Shown: in pieces, positions 1-12,506 of the stretch
How positions within the stretch are numbered: the first letter of the stretch is position 1
Layout: every line of letters starts with the position of its first letter
Assembly: GCA_905183005.1 (NCBI GenBank)
Contig: CAJJDO010000142.1
Location: forward strand, 245,822-309,821
Origin: Paramecium pentaurelia
Lineage: Eukaryota; Ciliophora; Oligohymenophorea; Peniculida; Parameciidae
Length of the DNA stretch: 64,000 bases
Direction of reading: 5' to 3'
Notes under the pieces: model-generated
What the model was told of the DNA's origin: nothing
Database searches by the model: none
What the model saw: the letters and a program-made list of their open reading frames with translations, nothing else
Translations under genes and position numbers: made by a program

Positions 1-1264
1 TATACATAAATAATTATATATTAAATAGATCAAAAATAGAAGAACAGCTTTAATGTATGCCTTATCAATTGCTTTTGTGATTTTCATATTTGTTGGTATG
101 AGTGTACAGATTGAGAATTAAGCTACGTAGACTCTTTAGTAACATGGTTGCAAACTTGAGATCACTTCCTCTAATGGATATCTTTCACCATTTGAATTTG
201 AAAATATTATATTAGAATTAGGAGGCAACATAACTAGTTTTGCATGGGTTACTGATTCTTTAGATAGTTATATGTAAAGACTTGGATTTTCAACTGCATA
301 CATGACTCATTTAGGATAAGTTTATTAACTTAGACCCAAGATTGTAGGTGTCTCACATACTTTATTTGATATGGGATATAATCAATTTTTAAAAGTTGAA
401 GATCAAATTAATAGTAAATTGAATCCAGTCGAATAGTTATATACAAGTAGAGGAAGTCAAAGTGCTATTATTGGTACTAGTTATGCAGATTAACTTAATA
501 TCAAAATTGATATTGACAGCACCTTCCTTCTAATTGTCTATAATAATACATTTAGTCAATATCATTAGATGAGAGCATCTTCAATTATCACTTCAGCACC
601 TGCTCTTAAATTTAGTAGTTTACCAAGTGTTTAAGAATAAAATGTTGTTGTTTCCTTACCAACATTTAGAAGACTTTGTGGAAATTTGATAGATGCAGTA
701 GATAATTATCCAATGAAAAGATTACTTATATCTGTATCCAATTCAGGTAATATTGATACTGTGTATGGCTATTTTAAAAAGTATATTGATTCTAAAGGAG
801 TTTCTGCTAAAATATGGGATTATAGAGATTACGAAACTTCTATAAAATAAAGTCAGGATCTTATTTAAATTATATTCAGTTTCTTAACAGGTGTTGTTAT
901 GGTATTATCATTCTTTAGTCTTATGACATCGATGACTGCCAATATGTTAGAATAAGTTAAAGAAATCTCAGTGCTTAGAGCTATTGGCAATACTAAAATG
1001 TCCATTACTATGGTCTATATTATGGAAGCATTCACTTTAGTTTTTAGTTCAAGTTTTATCGGATTAATGGTTGGATTTATTATTGGATAATCAATGGCAT
1101 TGTAATAGACCTTATTCACTTAATTGCCATTAATTTTTGTTTTCCCATGGTAAATGTTGATTATCATCATTATTATTGCAATGATTGCAGCAATCATCAG
1201 TGTTGTAACACCCTCCTTATAAATCTTATCAAAAGAAATTGCTTAAATTATGAGAATGATCTGA
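1..1264 (+). CDS. FtsX-type ABC transporter permease, 3' part
   Basis: The 5' end lies outside the window. Bases 1-28 look like the end of a short intron (AT-rich, ending TTAAATAG), so the visible exon probably begins near 29; the frame runs to TGA at 1262-1264. A first membrane segment (ALMYALSIAFVIFIFVGM) is followed by about 270 soluble, probably extracytoplasmic residues. Three hydrophobic segments then surround the FtsX hallmark EQVKEISVLRAIGNTKMSI. Such permeases act with an ABC ATPase to move lipids or act mechanically on membranes; the ATPase partner and substrate cannot be read from this piece. Gln codons are almost all TAA/TAG. The family call is firm; the specific role is unknown. 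Confidence 0.85.
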
Positions 1265-2032
1265 AAATATTCAAATTCATTATAAAATTATATTATTTGA
1301 TTTTTACAATTAATATCCTTATCTCTTCTAAAAAGTTAGAATATTAATTATAAATTAATACTCGATTTAAATGTAATAATTAACATTCCTGAAAGAATAA
1401 TATAAAAATAAGGTTATGAAAGGGAATAGGATAAAGGATTCAGAGTATTCTCAATTATAAATGGTAGGAAATTAAAAAAAAGTTATTTAATTTAATTTTG
1501 AAAAATTATTATTATAATAATAATATAATTTAATAAAAAAATAACAGTATTAAACTTGATGATCTAATTCTTTGTTAAAATTTAGTTTCAGGATTACAAT
1601 TTACATAAATAATGAAGAAAGTTAATTTCAATTGCTTTTCTTATTATTTTTTTATAGAATAAGGTATATAATAATTATTTTTAAGTGAACTTTATAAATT
1701 TAAATGAATATGATTATTTAGTTTATTATTATTTAAAAAAAGTAAATTAAAATTTATATAAAAACATAGATTTATATTCAATTGAGAAAATAACATTAAG
1801 AGTGTATTAAGATATCTTCGCATATATTTACAGGTTAATTTCTGAAGTTAAGTTTAATACTTTTTGAGATTATTTCTATATATCCTAAAATTTATATTAT
1901 AATTACTTTTTTTTAATTAGACTTTCATATAGATTTGAACCTCCTTTGGATTGATAATTTCATCAAGTTCAAGTTGTAAAATAATAAAGTATAGTTATGT
2001 ATTTTAGTTTAATTAACATTTTGTAAATCTAC
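1265..2032. other. intergenic, no gene recognised
   Basis: Very AT-rich sequence with scattered TGA codons in all frames. I see no convincing coding stretch, RNA gene or terminator motif. Confidence 0.6.
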
Positions 2033-2699
2033 CTGGTGAATTTAAGGCCTTTGCTTATCCAAATAATAAAATGTCATGTTCATGATTCTTTTTACTTTTC
2101 TTATTCAATTTTTTGTCAAGTAAGAAGAACATTAAATTTCTTTTCTCCCAAACATCTTCGAATTAAATTTTACTTTAATTCATTTCCAATATTTTCAAGT
2201 TTTCTGAAGATCTATTTTACCCTTATTCCCAAAGAATTTCCTAATCAAATATGTTATTGTACTATCCAATAACATACTTATATTCGAAGGATGAACAGGA
2301 GATATCGATTACTTTAGTCCATTAATCATTCTATTAATAAATGAAATTTAGTAATACCTTTAAACATTCCATTTTAATAGCCTTTGTTAAATCCCAATTT
2401 TAGAAATCGAAGACTATATATATGGCTTCTCCGTAATGAACTTGTTTAGTTATAGTGAAAAAGATTTAAGACACTTTCATTATATTAATAATGCTAATGC
2501 TGATTTTTAATTTATGTTTAAACTCAATTATAACTAGAATTATTAAGAATAATATCTTATGATTTTTATCTAAATTTACTATTTTAAAATTCTAATAATT
2601 GTATAAACTATTTTATACTAACATCCAATAATTTCTAATCTACTCTATCTTAATTGTTTATCTCAAATGGATTATTGTTATGGTTTATGATATTCAATA
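2033..2699 (+). pseudogene. decayed gene fragment of unknown family
   Basis: Two adjacent + strand frames look coding and continue one another. The first covers roughly 2081-2300 after an in-frame TGA near 2081; the second covers 2301-2699 (for example IEDYIYGFSVMNLFSYSEKD). They are in different frames near 2295-2305 and no GT...AG intron joins them. A stop plus a frameshift suggest a pseudogene. The protein family is not recognised, and the call rests only on protein-like composition. Confidence 0.35.
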
Positions 2700-3839
2700 T
2701 ATATGTTATATTCAAAATTTAAAATTTTCAATAAAATCTATAAATAAATAATTATAATCAACATAGAGCAATTCTATAAAATGAGATTGCTTGACATATT
2801 TCCTAATTTCTTTCCGAAATGCCAAGAGTTATTGGATTACTTATGAATTCCATAGGGGCTAAAATTTACAAAATTCTATTACTAGGATCTTTTATAAGCA
2901 AATAGTATTGAAATTGAATCACTTAATCCGAATTAGTGATGTCAATGTAAAATTTAGCAGTAAAATACTTCATCGATTTCTTTTCTAACAATTTCATTTG
3001 AATTGGAGTTGACAAAGCTGGGAAGTTCCCTATTACAATGGCTAAAGAATTATTATTTAAAGCCATTAATTTTAGAGAAATCATTCTTTTCTCCCACATA
3101 TCTTCTATGATATTAATGAATATGTTTGTATACTTATAGTTTCTGAACTATTTGATTTAGATTTAATTACATTTCTGTTGTTACCTCTTTCCCAAATTTA
3201 TTAGTGTAAAGATGGGTTATCATAATCTGCAATTACATATTTATATTCCAATTATGCATCAGTTACCTATAACTCAAGTTCCCATCGATTAAACTACATT
3301 TTTAAACACTTTTTTACTTTAATACAGGTCATCCTACTACTCTCATCTATTTTCCAATTATTTTAAGAACTAGCCATGTACACACCTTGTCCAAAATACA
3401 CTTAGTGGTATAAGCAAAACTTTATTTAAGACATTAAATTATTTATAATCAATTTATTCACTCATTTTTAAATCTTTTATCACCATTTAATCTAAGTTGT
3501 TTTTATTTAATATTTAAATTATCATTAACTTTATCTCATCCCCCTCTCTCAATTGAATTAATATAAAAATCATTCTAATTTTCCAATTTATTTCATATAC
3601 GATATATTGTTAGACAAATTTAAAAGTTTCAAACTAATCACTAAATCATATAATTCAAGTGTTAATTTTGATATTATCAAAGGAGTACCTTAGATGCATA
3701 ATCATAATTACAAAATTATGTATGTAAATGCAAATATTGAAGATGCTTGTATTATGATCATAAATTTAAAATAAATACAAAAATTGATTTATTGATTTAT
3801 TGATTAATATATTAAATTATGAATTATTGAGCCTAAAAG
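2700..3839. other. intergenic or eroded sequence
   Basis: Both strands contain frames without TGA of 90-150 codons (for example about 2760-3120 on the minus strand), but frames on both strands compete and none has a convincing start or family. With one stop codon and about 25% GC, open frames of this length are expected by chance. Probably gene debris. Confidence 0.4.
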
Positions 3840-4411
3840 ATTTTTTTAGGAATATCAAGGATGAGTTTTTTTACTATTCCTAATTCTTAATTAAGATTTT
3901 CAAATTTATAAGAAAATCTTTGAATTTGTATTAGAAGTTAGTATTATTATTTATCTTTGATTTATTCCTATTAAAAAATAATTTTATTGATTTTTCAAAT
4001 TCATGTACATCAATAAAATTATAAGTTTTAACATATGTGTTTGTTTAACAAAAATTTATTCAACATTCTTCTTAATAATTAGATGAGTATATGGATATAC
4101 TTAATATAATTGTGATTCAATCGATTTTAGAAAAGAAAACAAAATTTTGTAGATAATTATATAGCAAAGTAGAAGTAGGAAATATACCCTTAAATAAAAT
4201 TTAAATTCAATAATTCTTCACTATAAATGTTAATTTTATTGACACAGAATAAGATTTAGAGAGCATTAGATGGAACAAGTATTTTTAAATTAACTAATAG
4301 GAAGAAAAACTGCCTTTTTTCTTATCATTAGATTTCTTAACAAATTGTATTTTTCAAAGGAATTACTTAAAATAAGGTTATGCTCAATAGTACTACAAAA
4401 TAATACTTTGA
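3840..4411 (+). CDS. hypothetical ORF, possibly a gene remnant
   Basis: An uninterrupted frame of about 190 codons ends at TGA 4409-4411 and has protein-like composition throughout (for example EYMDILNIIVIQSILEKKTK). No ATG sits at its beginning; the first is the internal one in that motif, so either an upstream exon was missed or this is a truncated relic. Family not recognised. It precedes the Myb gene on the same strand by 187 bp. Confidence 0.35.
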
Positions 4412-4598
4412 AGTAGTACCTAATTTTTTAATTTTATTTTTTTATATTTAATTAACTAAAATGATTAATCATCAGTTTATGTATTAAATTAATATATTCA
4501 TTATAAACAAAAAAAACATTTTAGACAATTTAACTTATATTACGTTTTTTAGAACTATATTTAAAAAATAGTGATATGATGTATTTAACATTAAAATA

Positions 4599-5666
4599 AT
4601 GGAAGATTTAGTTTCTCCTACTCATTCTATTTAAATAGATTGCAAATTTGTTACTAGATTAGAGAAGCTCAAAAAGCTATATGATACCAGTGTTCAAAGA
4701 AAAGATTAATAACATATCATATTGCAATAATCTAACATTACAATAAATGATTGGGCTGAAATTTAGATATCCTACAAAGAATTAGAGAAGGCACACAATG
4801 AATTCAATATTACTAATATTGGAAAATAGAAAAAAATGGATTAATTGGAATTTGATTTGCTGAGAATTATTGTTGGATTATATTGTAATGTTCATAAGCT
4901 ACAGCCTCTTTAAATGGTATTTATAAATTTAATATATAGAATGTCTATGATTGGGATTAAATAGGATAGATATTATTCAATAGACATTGGAAGGTATGCA
5001 GAAGTAAATGGATAGAGAGTTAAGCAACTTCAATAGTAGATCATCCTTGGACTAGAGAAGAGGATTAAGTTTTGAGTTAATTATACGATAAATATACGGA
5101 ATAAAATAAATGCAATAAATGGAGTTTGATAGCTATGGAGATGAGTAAGTTATGTAACTCATCCCATGTTAGATTGGGTAAATAATGTAGAGAGAGATGG
5201 ATAAATAAATTGAATCCATAAGTAGAGAGGTATAAATAGTATTTAATATTTTTTTAGAGGTCCATGGTACAAAGAGGATGAAATAAAATTGTTGGTAGCT
5301 GTTCTAAAATATGGAAAGAAATGGTCATAAATTTCAAGAAGAGATTTTGAGAATCTAAGAACAGAAAATTGTTTAAAAAATAGATTTCATACAATAATTA
5401 AAAGAGAATCAACGAGATTTGAAATAAACTAAACGCAATCTAAGAAATAAATTTTATAAAAATTAAAGCAAGAAGATGAACCATAATTGATAGAACAAAT
5501 AATTTAAGAGTTAAGAGAAGAATCCTTACTTTAATAGCAGTCTGATTAAAGTGATAAGCTTAAAAAAAAGTATACACTCACTTAGGCAGATTAAGTTCTC
5601 GATTTTGTAAACAATACTTTTCAGATTGCCATAATTAAGAAGAATAAACTCAATATAATATAATGA
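4599..5666 (+). CDS. Myb-like (R2R3-type) DNA-binding protein
   Basis: 338 residues after removal of two introns (4917-4939, 23 nt; 5230-5257, 28 nt). The centre carries two Myb/SANT repeats. The first begins PWTREEDQVLSQLYDKY, continues NKWSLIAMEM and ends in the recognition-helix motif RLGKQCRERWINKLNP. The second begins GPWYKEDEIKLLVAVLKYGKKWSQI and ends ENCLKNRFHTIIKRE. The spaced tryptophans and CRERW/LKNRF motifs are classic for sequence-specific DNA binding, so a nuclear transcription or chromatin role is likely. The first ~150 residues and the Gln/Lys-rich tail are not recognised. Target genes cannot be inferred. Confidence 0.9.
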
Positions 5667-5981
5667 TCATAACTAAAATTTGTTTTCTAAGGATTATTTA
5701 TCTCTAAAGCATATTAATAAATTCTTATTTTTATAAATATTTTTATATTAGTATAATAAAGAAAAATAAGTTAGTTATTTCATCAATATTAGAAAGTAAT
5801 ATAAATTTTTAAAAGTAATTTTTCAGTTATATGATCTATTTACTTGATTGTAATATATATAAAATTTATTGTTATTTAAATATTCTTAAATATATATATA
5901 TTAATTTTAATTTGATTATAAAATTTTATAGATATGCAAAATTAAGTGATTTATTACCCTAAATTAAATTTTTTATATTTA

Positions 5982-7298
5982 ATGATATCCTTTGTTAACC
6001 TATTTGTCCCATTTAGATAAGCACATAGACTTTCAAGACTTAACATTTACAACTAAAGAAGAGTTCTCTATAAATTCTGTAGTGAAAATAAAAAAACAGA
6101 AGAAATTGAGAAATAACCATCTTTAGTTATAGATATTTTACATACAGTCAAAGATTCAGCTCTTGGTTCAGCTACAAAATTAACAGAAAAGGTGAAAGGA
6201 TCAGCAGTGAAATTTAAAACAGATGCTAATCAAAATAAGGAGACAAGTATTGGAAAAACATGTTTAAACATGGCAAAATTAGCATGGAGAAAAACATTTC
6301 CTAGTCATGATGATGAAGTAAAGGCAAGAATGGAAACAGTTAAGGCAAAATTAGCAGAGAGAAAGAAGGAAGAAGAGAAATTTGCTTAAATGACTGAAGA
6401 AGAATTGGCAGCTGTATGAATTAAAATTTATTTAGATTTAAGAGAAAATTCCAGAATGGAAAAGAAATGCAGTCTAAGCTACTGATTAAGGTACAAGTGA
6501 AGAAGCATCTCTTAAATCTAAAATTGCTTAGAAGATTTAAAGTAGACTCAAATAAAGTGAATAAGGATAACATATAGTCAATAGTGAAGCTTATAAAGAA
6601 TATATAACATTCAAAGCAGAAATGAAATAATTCAAAGCTGACTTATCTGATAAAATTTAAAATCATCCAAGCAATTTTGTTTAAGTTTCTTTATATGCAG
6701 CAGTAATTCAATTTATTAATCAATTAGAAAACTGTTACAAATGAAAGTGATGTTGCCAGAGCCATTAGATAAATGAGAATGATTGATCCAGATTTTGATT
6801 TATATGAATTAGAAAAGGAAGCAAAAGTGATCTTTGAATAAATCTATAACCTATATTTATTAGGAGATTTAGAGTCTCTTTAAAAAGTATGTGGTGAAGC
6901 TGCTTTAGGATACTTTAAAGTATTATTAAAAAAATAAGAAGCTGAAGTATTTTATTCATTTTTAAATTAGAAATCTGAACCTAAACATAAATAATTATGG
7001 AATGTAGATGAAATTAGATTCACAAGAGCTAGTATACCTGATTCTGTTAAATTACCTGTTTTTGTTTTTACAATAAAAACTTAAGAAATCTTTTGTTATG
7101 TTAGTAAGGTATGATATAATTCAAATATCAAAATAGACTGATAGATAAAAAATTATTGATGGAGATGATGAAAGAATCATGTCAATGGATTACTAATTTG
7201 CTTTAACTCCACATTCAAATCCTAGTTCTGATGAATTTGGCCATATTTGGGAAATGATTGAATTGTAACCATAATAAGTTGTTAAAATGCTTGTTTGA
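5982..7298 (+). CDS. TIM44: Tim44, mitochondrial import motor subunit
   Basis: 413 residues with introns 6414-6435, 6703-6727 and 7109-7136 (22, 25 and 28 nt). The N-terminus (MISFVNLFVPFRQAHRLSRL) is rich in Arg/Ser/hydrophobics and lacks acid residues, as expected for a matrix-targeting presequence. A Lys-rich linker follows, then a C-terminal Tim44 domain with RMIDPDFDLYEL, VIFEQIYNLYLLGDLESL and the terminal GHIWEMIELQPQQ. Tim44 tethers matrix Hsp70 to the TIM23 channel during protein import. Length matches the family (about 400-450). Only 94 bp separate it from the next gene. Confidence 0.88.
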
Positions 7299-7392
7299 AT
7301 GCTATGTTATATATATATATTTTAATAAACATACCAATTTTATGAGAATAGTTTTTAATAATTTATATATATATAATATTACAATATTAAGA

Positions 7393-8276
7393 ATGGATTA
7401 AACCAATTCTAATCTCATTATAATTGCTCCAGAACACTCTTACTCAATCAAATTAATTTAGTGTATATCCTTGTTTTAATAATTTAGATTTAATAAAACA
7501 TTTTAATAATGATGAATTAATATTTGATAAGATTGATGAAGAACATCAAAAGATTGGGACCTAACTGTAATAATTGGCATCAATTTAATAGTTTAATTAA
7601 TACCAAATATTATACATGTGATGTAGGTTTACATACAATAAATTACAATTATTTTAATTAAGTAAATGCTTTGGAATAATTATAAAAAATTAAAGTAGAT
7701 GGTGTAATATTTATTGTGGATGCCAATAATATGAATGGACTAGATTAATTTATTAATTTGTGTGATCAAATTTTAAATGAAATCTAACCTGGTCTATAGG
7801 CTATTATTTATAATAGGAAAGAAGGAGTTAAAATAAACTTTGAATTATTAGAGAATGAAGAAAAGAAATTAGAAAGCTTTGTTGAATAAATTTACTTAGA
7901 CTTAGAAAATCCACCAATTCAATAATAAATTAAATAGTTATCTGAATAATAGGATGAAACTCTTGGATTTCCTAGAATTATAGAAATAATTGAATGTAAT
8001 ACTTGGACATATATGAGACCCAAATCATAAGAAAAGAAGGAAAATATTAATAAAACAAAAGTGAACTAAAATAAAACATAAGGTCTTGATTAATTAGAAT
8101 ATGAAGATGATTAATTTGCATAATTAATACATGATATGACCAAAATTAGGTATTCGATTATATATATATTATGTAGGACTTCAAAAATGACAGATGAGGA
8201 GAGAAGGGAAAAAGCTGCCAATTTAATGAATTAATTAATGAATATGTGTTAAGATGATGATGAAGATGATTTATGA
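7393..8276 (+). CDS. alpha/gamma-adaptin-binding protein p34-like (AAGAB/Irc6 family)
   Basis: 268 residues after removing introns 7463-7487, 7567-7591 and 8150-8176 (25, 25 and 27 nt). The N-terminus (NLIIIAPEHSYSIKLI) resembles the degenerate GTPase-like fold of the family; VDGVIFIVDANNMNGLDQF fits its internal beta-strand. The C-terminus carries DDQFAQLIHDMTKIRTSKM then TDEERREKAANLMNQLM, matching the p34 C-terminal helix. These proteins chaperone AP-1/AP-2 adaptor assembly in membrane traffic. The call is from memory of family pattern, so moderate. The third intron is 27 nt and keeps the frame if retained (see findings). Confidence 0.65.
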
Positions 8277-8340
8277 AATGTTTATATAATGTTAAGAAAA
8301 TTAGAAAAATATATATTAAATAAATTATTAAATAATTTTA

Positions 8341-8723
8341 ATGGCTTTGAAATCTGCAGCATTGTTTGAAAAGATGGATCCATTCATCAAATCATAAGGT
8401 ACTGAATTGGTTAAGAAAATCAATGCCATCTATTTCTTTGAAGTTTCAAAGGCCAAAGGAGAAACTCCAGAAGTTTGGACTGTTGATCTCAAGAATGGCT
8501 CAGGAGTATGCAAAATATATATATAATTTAGTCAATTGCTAAGGGACGTGTTGGAACAGCTGATGCTACATTCACCATGGTAGATGATGATATGATGGCT
8601 ATGGCTTAAGGAAAATTGAATCCTTAATAAGCCTTCATGTAAGGAAAGATGAAGATCAAGGGAAATATGGCTGCTGCCACCAAATTCACCCCAGATCTTT
8701 TACCAAAAGATGCCAAACTTTGA
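8341..8723 (+). CDS. SCP2 sterol-carrier domain protein
   Basis: 118 residues, one intron at 8506-8531 (26 nt). The entire protein is one SCP2 fold: an amphipathic N-terminal helix, VKKINAIYFFEVSKAKGE, VWTVDLKNGSG, the ATFTMVDDDMMAMAQGKLNP segment and QAFMQGKMKIKGNMAAATKF. SCP2 domains bind sterols and acyl lipids in a hydrophobic tunnel. It ends KDAKL, close to the peroxisomal targeting consensus [SA]-K-L, so peroxisomal localisation is possible but not certain (the terminal tripeptide is AKL). It starts 64 bp after the adaptin-binding gene and ends 26 bp from a converging gene. Confidence 0.92.
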
Positions 8724-8749
8724 GGTTATATTAAAAAGTGTATAACAAA

Positions 8750-9472
8750 TCATAAAATCACATTAGATTATTAAGTTTTAATAAATTGCACAATCTTTCC
8801 ATCCAATATTCCCTCACATAATTCATTATTACCAAAATATTTAAGAGATCTATATTATTCAATTTCAACAGGTTTTGGAGCCTTCTTCAACAATTATTGA
8901 AATTTGGATAGACGAGATTCTTATTGAAAAGTTATCTCTGATATGTTATTATTGAGAATGAAACTTTGATGCATACTTAGACTTTAAATTTGACTTAAAC
9001 CAGAAACTCTTTAATATTTACAATTATTTGGTATAATTTAAATTTGAGGTCTTCGAATCTATTAATATTATCTTTGAGTTTTTTTTTTGCTGGGTTTCAT
9101 TTTGATGAATTTTGTATCCACTTAGAAGTTTAGTATTGATTTGATTTCTTTGCTTTATTATTCATTCTATTGGCGGCAGAATTATATTTTGCCTTAATTT
9201 TGGATTGCTCTAACTTATTAAGGTGATGGTTGTAAAGGTAATTCTATTTATTAATTGGATGCTTCAATGTAGGCTTCATACTTTGGTAATTTAGTATTAA
9301 AAGTTTCTTCTTTCTTTTAATCAATTTATGGTTTATTATGAAGTGGATAATTGAACCTATATTTTTACTCTAATTCCTTAACAAAGGTAACATTATTATA
9401 CCTCATAATTGAAATCACAATATATTGTTTTATGTGTTATCTTATTAAATTACTATTCAACTTAGAACTCAT
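8750..9472 (-). CDS. hypothetical Gln-rich protein
   Basis: 240 residues in one intron-free minus-strand frame, from ATG at 9472 to TGA at 8750-8752. It is rich in Gln, Asn and Lys with low-complexity patches (PSKKKTQRQYQQIRRPQIQI). The more ordered C-terminus contains KAPKPVEIEQYRSLKYFGNN and ILDGKIVQFIK. No domain recognised. It converges on the SCP2 gene, with 26 bp between the two stop codons. Confidence 0.7.
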
Positions 9473-10008
9473 CTGGACATTAAGAAAAATTCATATATAT
9501 ATAATTAAAATAAATAAATTTCTGTTTACTTTTGTATAAAGTTTGAGTATGGACTTAATCAGAAAATAATCTATTAAAAAAAATGTATTTATTTTAGATT
9601 CGTTTTTTTATTATATTTTGTAAAGATTGTTAAAAGAACAATAATAAAATACTATAATTAATAATCATTTCAGAAAAATAAGATTTATACTTCTAAATAA
9701 AATAAGATATTTATATAGAACTATAAAATTCTTCATATTTAACTATTTTTTATGAATATTTATATAAAGGATTTATTCTTTCTTTTTTCTATATTCAAAT
9801 ATGAATATTTAATTTCTATAATAGGAAATTTACGTATAGATGATATAAATTATAAATATGAAAGATAAATTTTATCTTTTATTTTTCATCTATAAGATGA
9901 TAATGTATTAGTGCTTTATTTTGTTTTATTATATTTATCTTTACTTAACATTTTTTAAATGATGATATTTATTGATACATTTTATACTAAATATCGTTAA
10001 TTAAATTT
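9473..10008. other. intergenic, divergent promoter region
   Basis: 536 bp of A/T-rich DNA between two divergently transcribed genes. It holds homopolymer runs and a partly self-complementary stretch near 9850-9895 (AAAGATAAATTTTATCTTTT). No gene seen. Confidence 0.55.
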
Positions 10009-11783
10009 ATGGGTTAAGTTTAACAGTCCAAATAACATTTTTTGAAAAATTGGTAAAAGGTTGATTCAAGAGAAAGCAGAATGTAATTATATGTAGAATA
10101 ACTTTTAGTTTTGGTTGTGATATTGAAGTTTATACAAATTAAATGGAAGAAGTTGCTGTAGTGCATAAAGTATATTAAAGTGAGATGCATTATTAAAAAG
10201 AGTTAAATAGATTAGAATAATATTAATAAATTAGTTAGATGCCAGGTTTGATTCGCTTATTAGATATTCAAAAAGAGGAAGAGTCAACTTTGTGTAGTAA
10301 TTTATTTAAAATTGATGCTATCTTTGAATTTGGAAGTTAACTACCATCTAATTTGCCTTGGTATTAGTTTTTATAATAAATCATTCATACTTTAATTGAA
10401 TTGCAGAATCGTGATAAATATCATGGAGATTTGAGACCTTAATCTTTTATGTATACAAATTAAGTGAAGTTACTTTTACCAAATGTTGATTAATATAATC
10501 GATTTTTGAGTGGTTTTGAAGAATACTGTTACTTATCGCCTGAATTATTCTTTCAGTTGGGAAGAAAGGTATTCAAACCAGAATATAATAAAGAGAAGAG
10601 TGAAGTTTTCACAATTGGATTAGTATGTTTGGAACTTATATTATAAGAATAAATTTAATAGATTTATGATTTCTAAGAATATTAAATAAATTAAGGTATT
10701 TTAATAATCTAAATATAATTAGAAGTACTAAATGAAATGATATCTAGAGCTAATAATAAATTAGTTACTCGAATGTTATCAATTAAACCAGAAGATAGAC
10801 CAACTTATTTATAGATATATGAGGAGAGTATAGTAGAATTGATGTAATAATCAACTAATAGCAATAATAAAATCATTATTCCAAGTAATCCAAATGATAT
10901 ATTGAATGAACATGCAATTGAGATTTAATCAAGAGTTATAGTAAGAGAACAACAATCATAGGCATAATCATTTATAATGCAATCAAACTAATAACATCCA
11001 TTATTATGTTAATAATCTCAATAATTTACACTATAATCATGTAATTTCAAAGATTCTAATCCTACTTTAACATCTATGTAATAACATCCAATGTTTTTTT
11101 AATAAGAAAATTAATTATAAAAATAATAGTTAAAATCTAATTAAGAAAATGAAGAACCTTAATCAATGAAGAAAGTACATCCTTTTTTATCTCAAAAAAA
11201 TTCATAACCTACTGTCAAATTATAAAATAATAATAGATCTATGAATTAAACACCATCATAATAAATACAAATTCAATAAAAACCATAAATACCTATTAAT
11301 TTATAGACATTCCAATCTAGTCAAAGTAGTTAATAATAAGCTTTTTATTCAACATAAGTTCCATAATAGGCTAATTCACTTTAATATTTAACTATTTCAC
11401 AATCTCCAAATCATAGATACTCATAAAAATCTTAATAATCTTCAGTTTCTAAACATCAATCTATTTAACCAACTGAATATGCTTTTCTTCATGAATAAGT
11501 TCATGTTCCATATAACCCTGGATCTGATTTCCTGGATTCATCAAGATAAAAAGAATAAATAGAGTTTGTTTCACCATCTAGAAGTAGTTAAAGACCATCA
11601 TCTAAATTAAAAGATATTTCTAATAAAAAAACAAAAACTATGTAAAATACTACTACTACTACATTAAATAATAATAATAAATAAATAGTAAATAAAAAAC
11701 CATAATTATTGAAGAGTTAAAGACCTTAAACCTAAATGAGATCTAAATCACCTAATGTTAAGAAAGTACCATTAAAGAAATGA
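10009..11783 (+). CDS. protein kinase-like protein, probable pseudokinase with Q/N-rich tail
   Basis: 582 residues with one intron (10083-10108, 26 nt), which restores the frame into the lobe (FGCDIEVYTNQMEEVAVVHK). The protein begins MGQ, a possible N-myristoylation start. The kinase core runs to about residue 260. The catalytic loop reads KYHGDLRPQSFMY, so HRD is HGD, Lys is Arg and the metal-binding Asn is Ser. Where DFG should stand the sequence is VKLLLPNVDQYN, without DFG. The activation-segment end (YLSPELFF) and the FTIGLVCLELIL helix are kept. The last ~300 residues are Gln/Asn/Ser/Pro-rich and disordered-looking. A scaffold or regulatory role is inferred. Confidence 0.75.
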
Positions 11784-11834
11784 ATAATGTGATTTAATTA
11801 ACTAAAAATTTAAATATAATATTAAGATATAATT

Positions 11835-12305
11835 ATGAACGTAGGTACAAATGTTAGTGATGATTGTGTTACAGAATTCAATAATCTGAAATTAGGCAAA
11901 CAATACAGATATGTTATTTATAAGTTAGATAAGGATAATAATGAAGTAAAATTTATTATATATTCTTAAGATTGTAGTTGATCACAAAGGAGCAAGAGAT
12001 AGTACTTATGCTGAATTTGTTAGTCATCTTTAAAATGAAGTAAAATTTATTCTTTAAAATAAAAGTCACGATATGCTGTTTATGATTATCATGCTTAAAC
12101 AGATGATGTTCCACCTAGATAAGTAGAGAAATTGGTTTTCATTTTCTGGTCACCAGATACAAATTAACCAGTTAAATAAAAGATGGCTTATGCTGCAGGT
12201 AAGGAAGCTTTAAAGAAGAAATTGAATGGACTTTCTAAAGAAATTTAAGCTAATGAACCTTCTGAAGTAGAAGAAACTGAAATCAAAAAGATTGTGTTAA
12301 ACTGA
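11835..12305 (+). CDS. ADF/cofilin, actin-depolymerising factor
   Basis: 139 residues after removal of two introns (11946-11970 and 12040-12065; 25 and 26 nt), both beginning GTAAAATTTATT. Starts MNVGTNVSDDCVTEF as cofilins do, has YRYVIYKLDKDNNEI, SRYAVYDYHAQTD and the long actin-binding helix region VFIFWSPDTNQPVKQKMAYA followed by AGKEALKKKLNG. Cofilins sever actin filaments and recycle monomers in the cytoplasm. Length is normal. Starts 51 bp after the kinase-like gene on the same strand. Confidence 0.95.
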
Positions 12306-12506
12306 TAAACCTGAGTGATGAATATTCTAATATCAAAATATAGAATATCATACAATTTCATTATAATATTTAATAGTAATGTTTTCTAATCTATAAATAT
12401 TGTATTTATAAATAAGATTATAAAATTAAAGAAGAGTTGTTATTTTATAAAATATATATATATTTGATGAAATAATTAAAAAATAAGGTAGTGAATTAAT
12501 AAAAAA

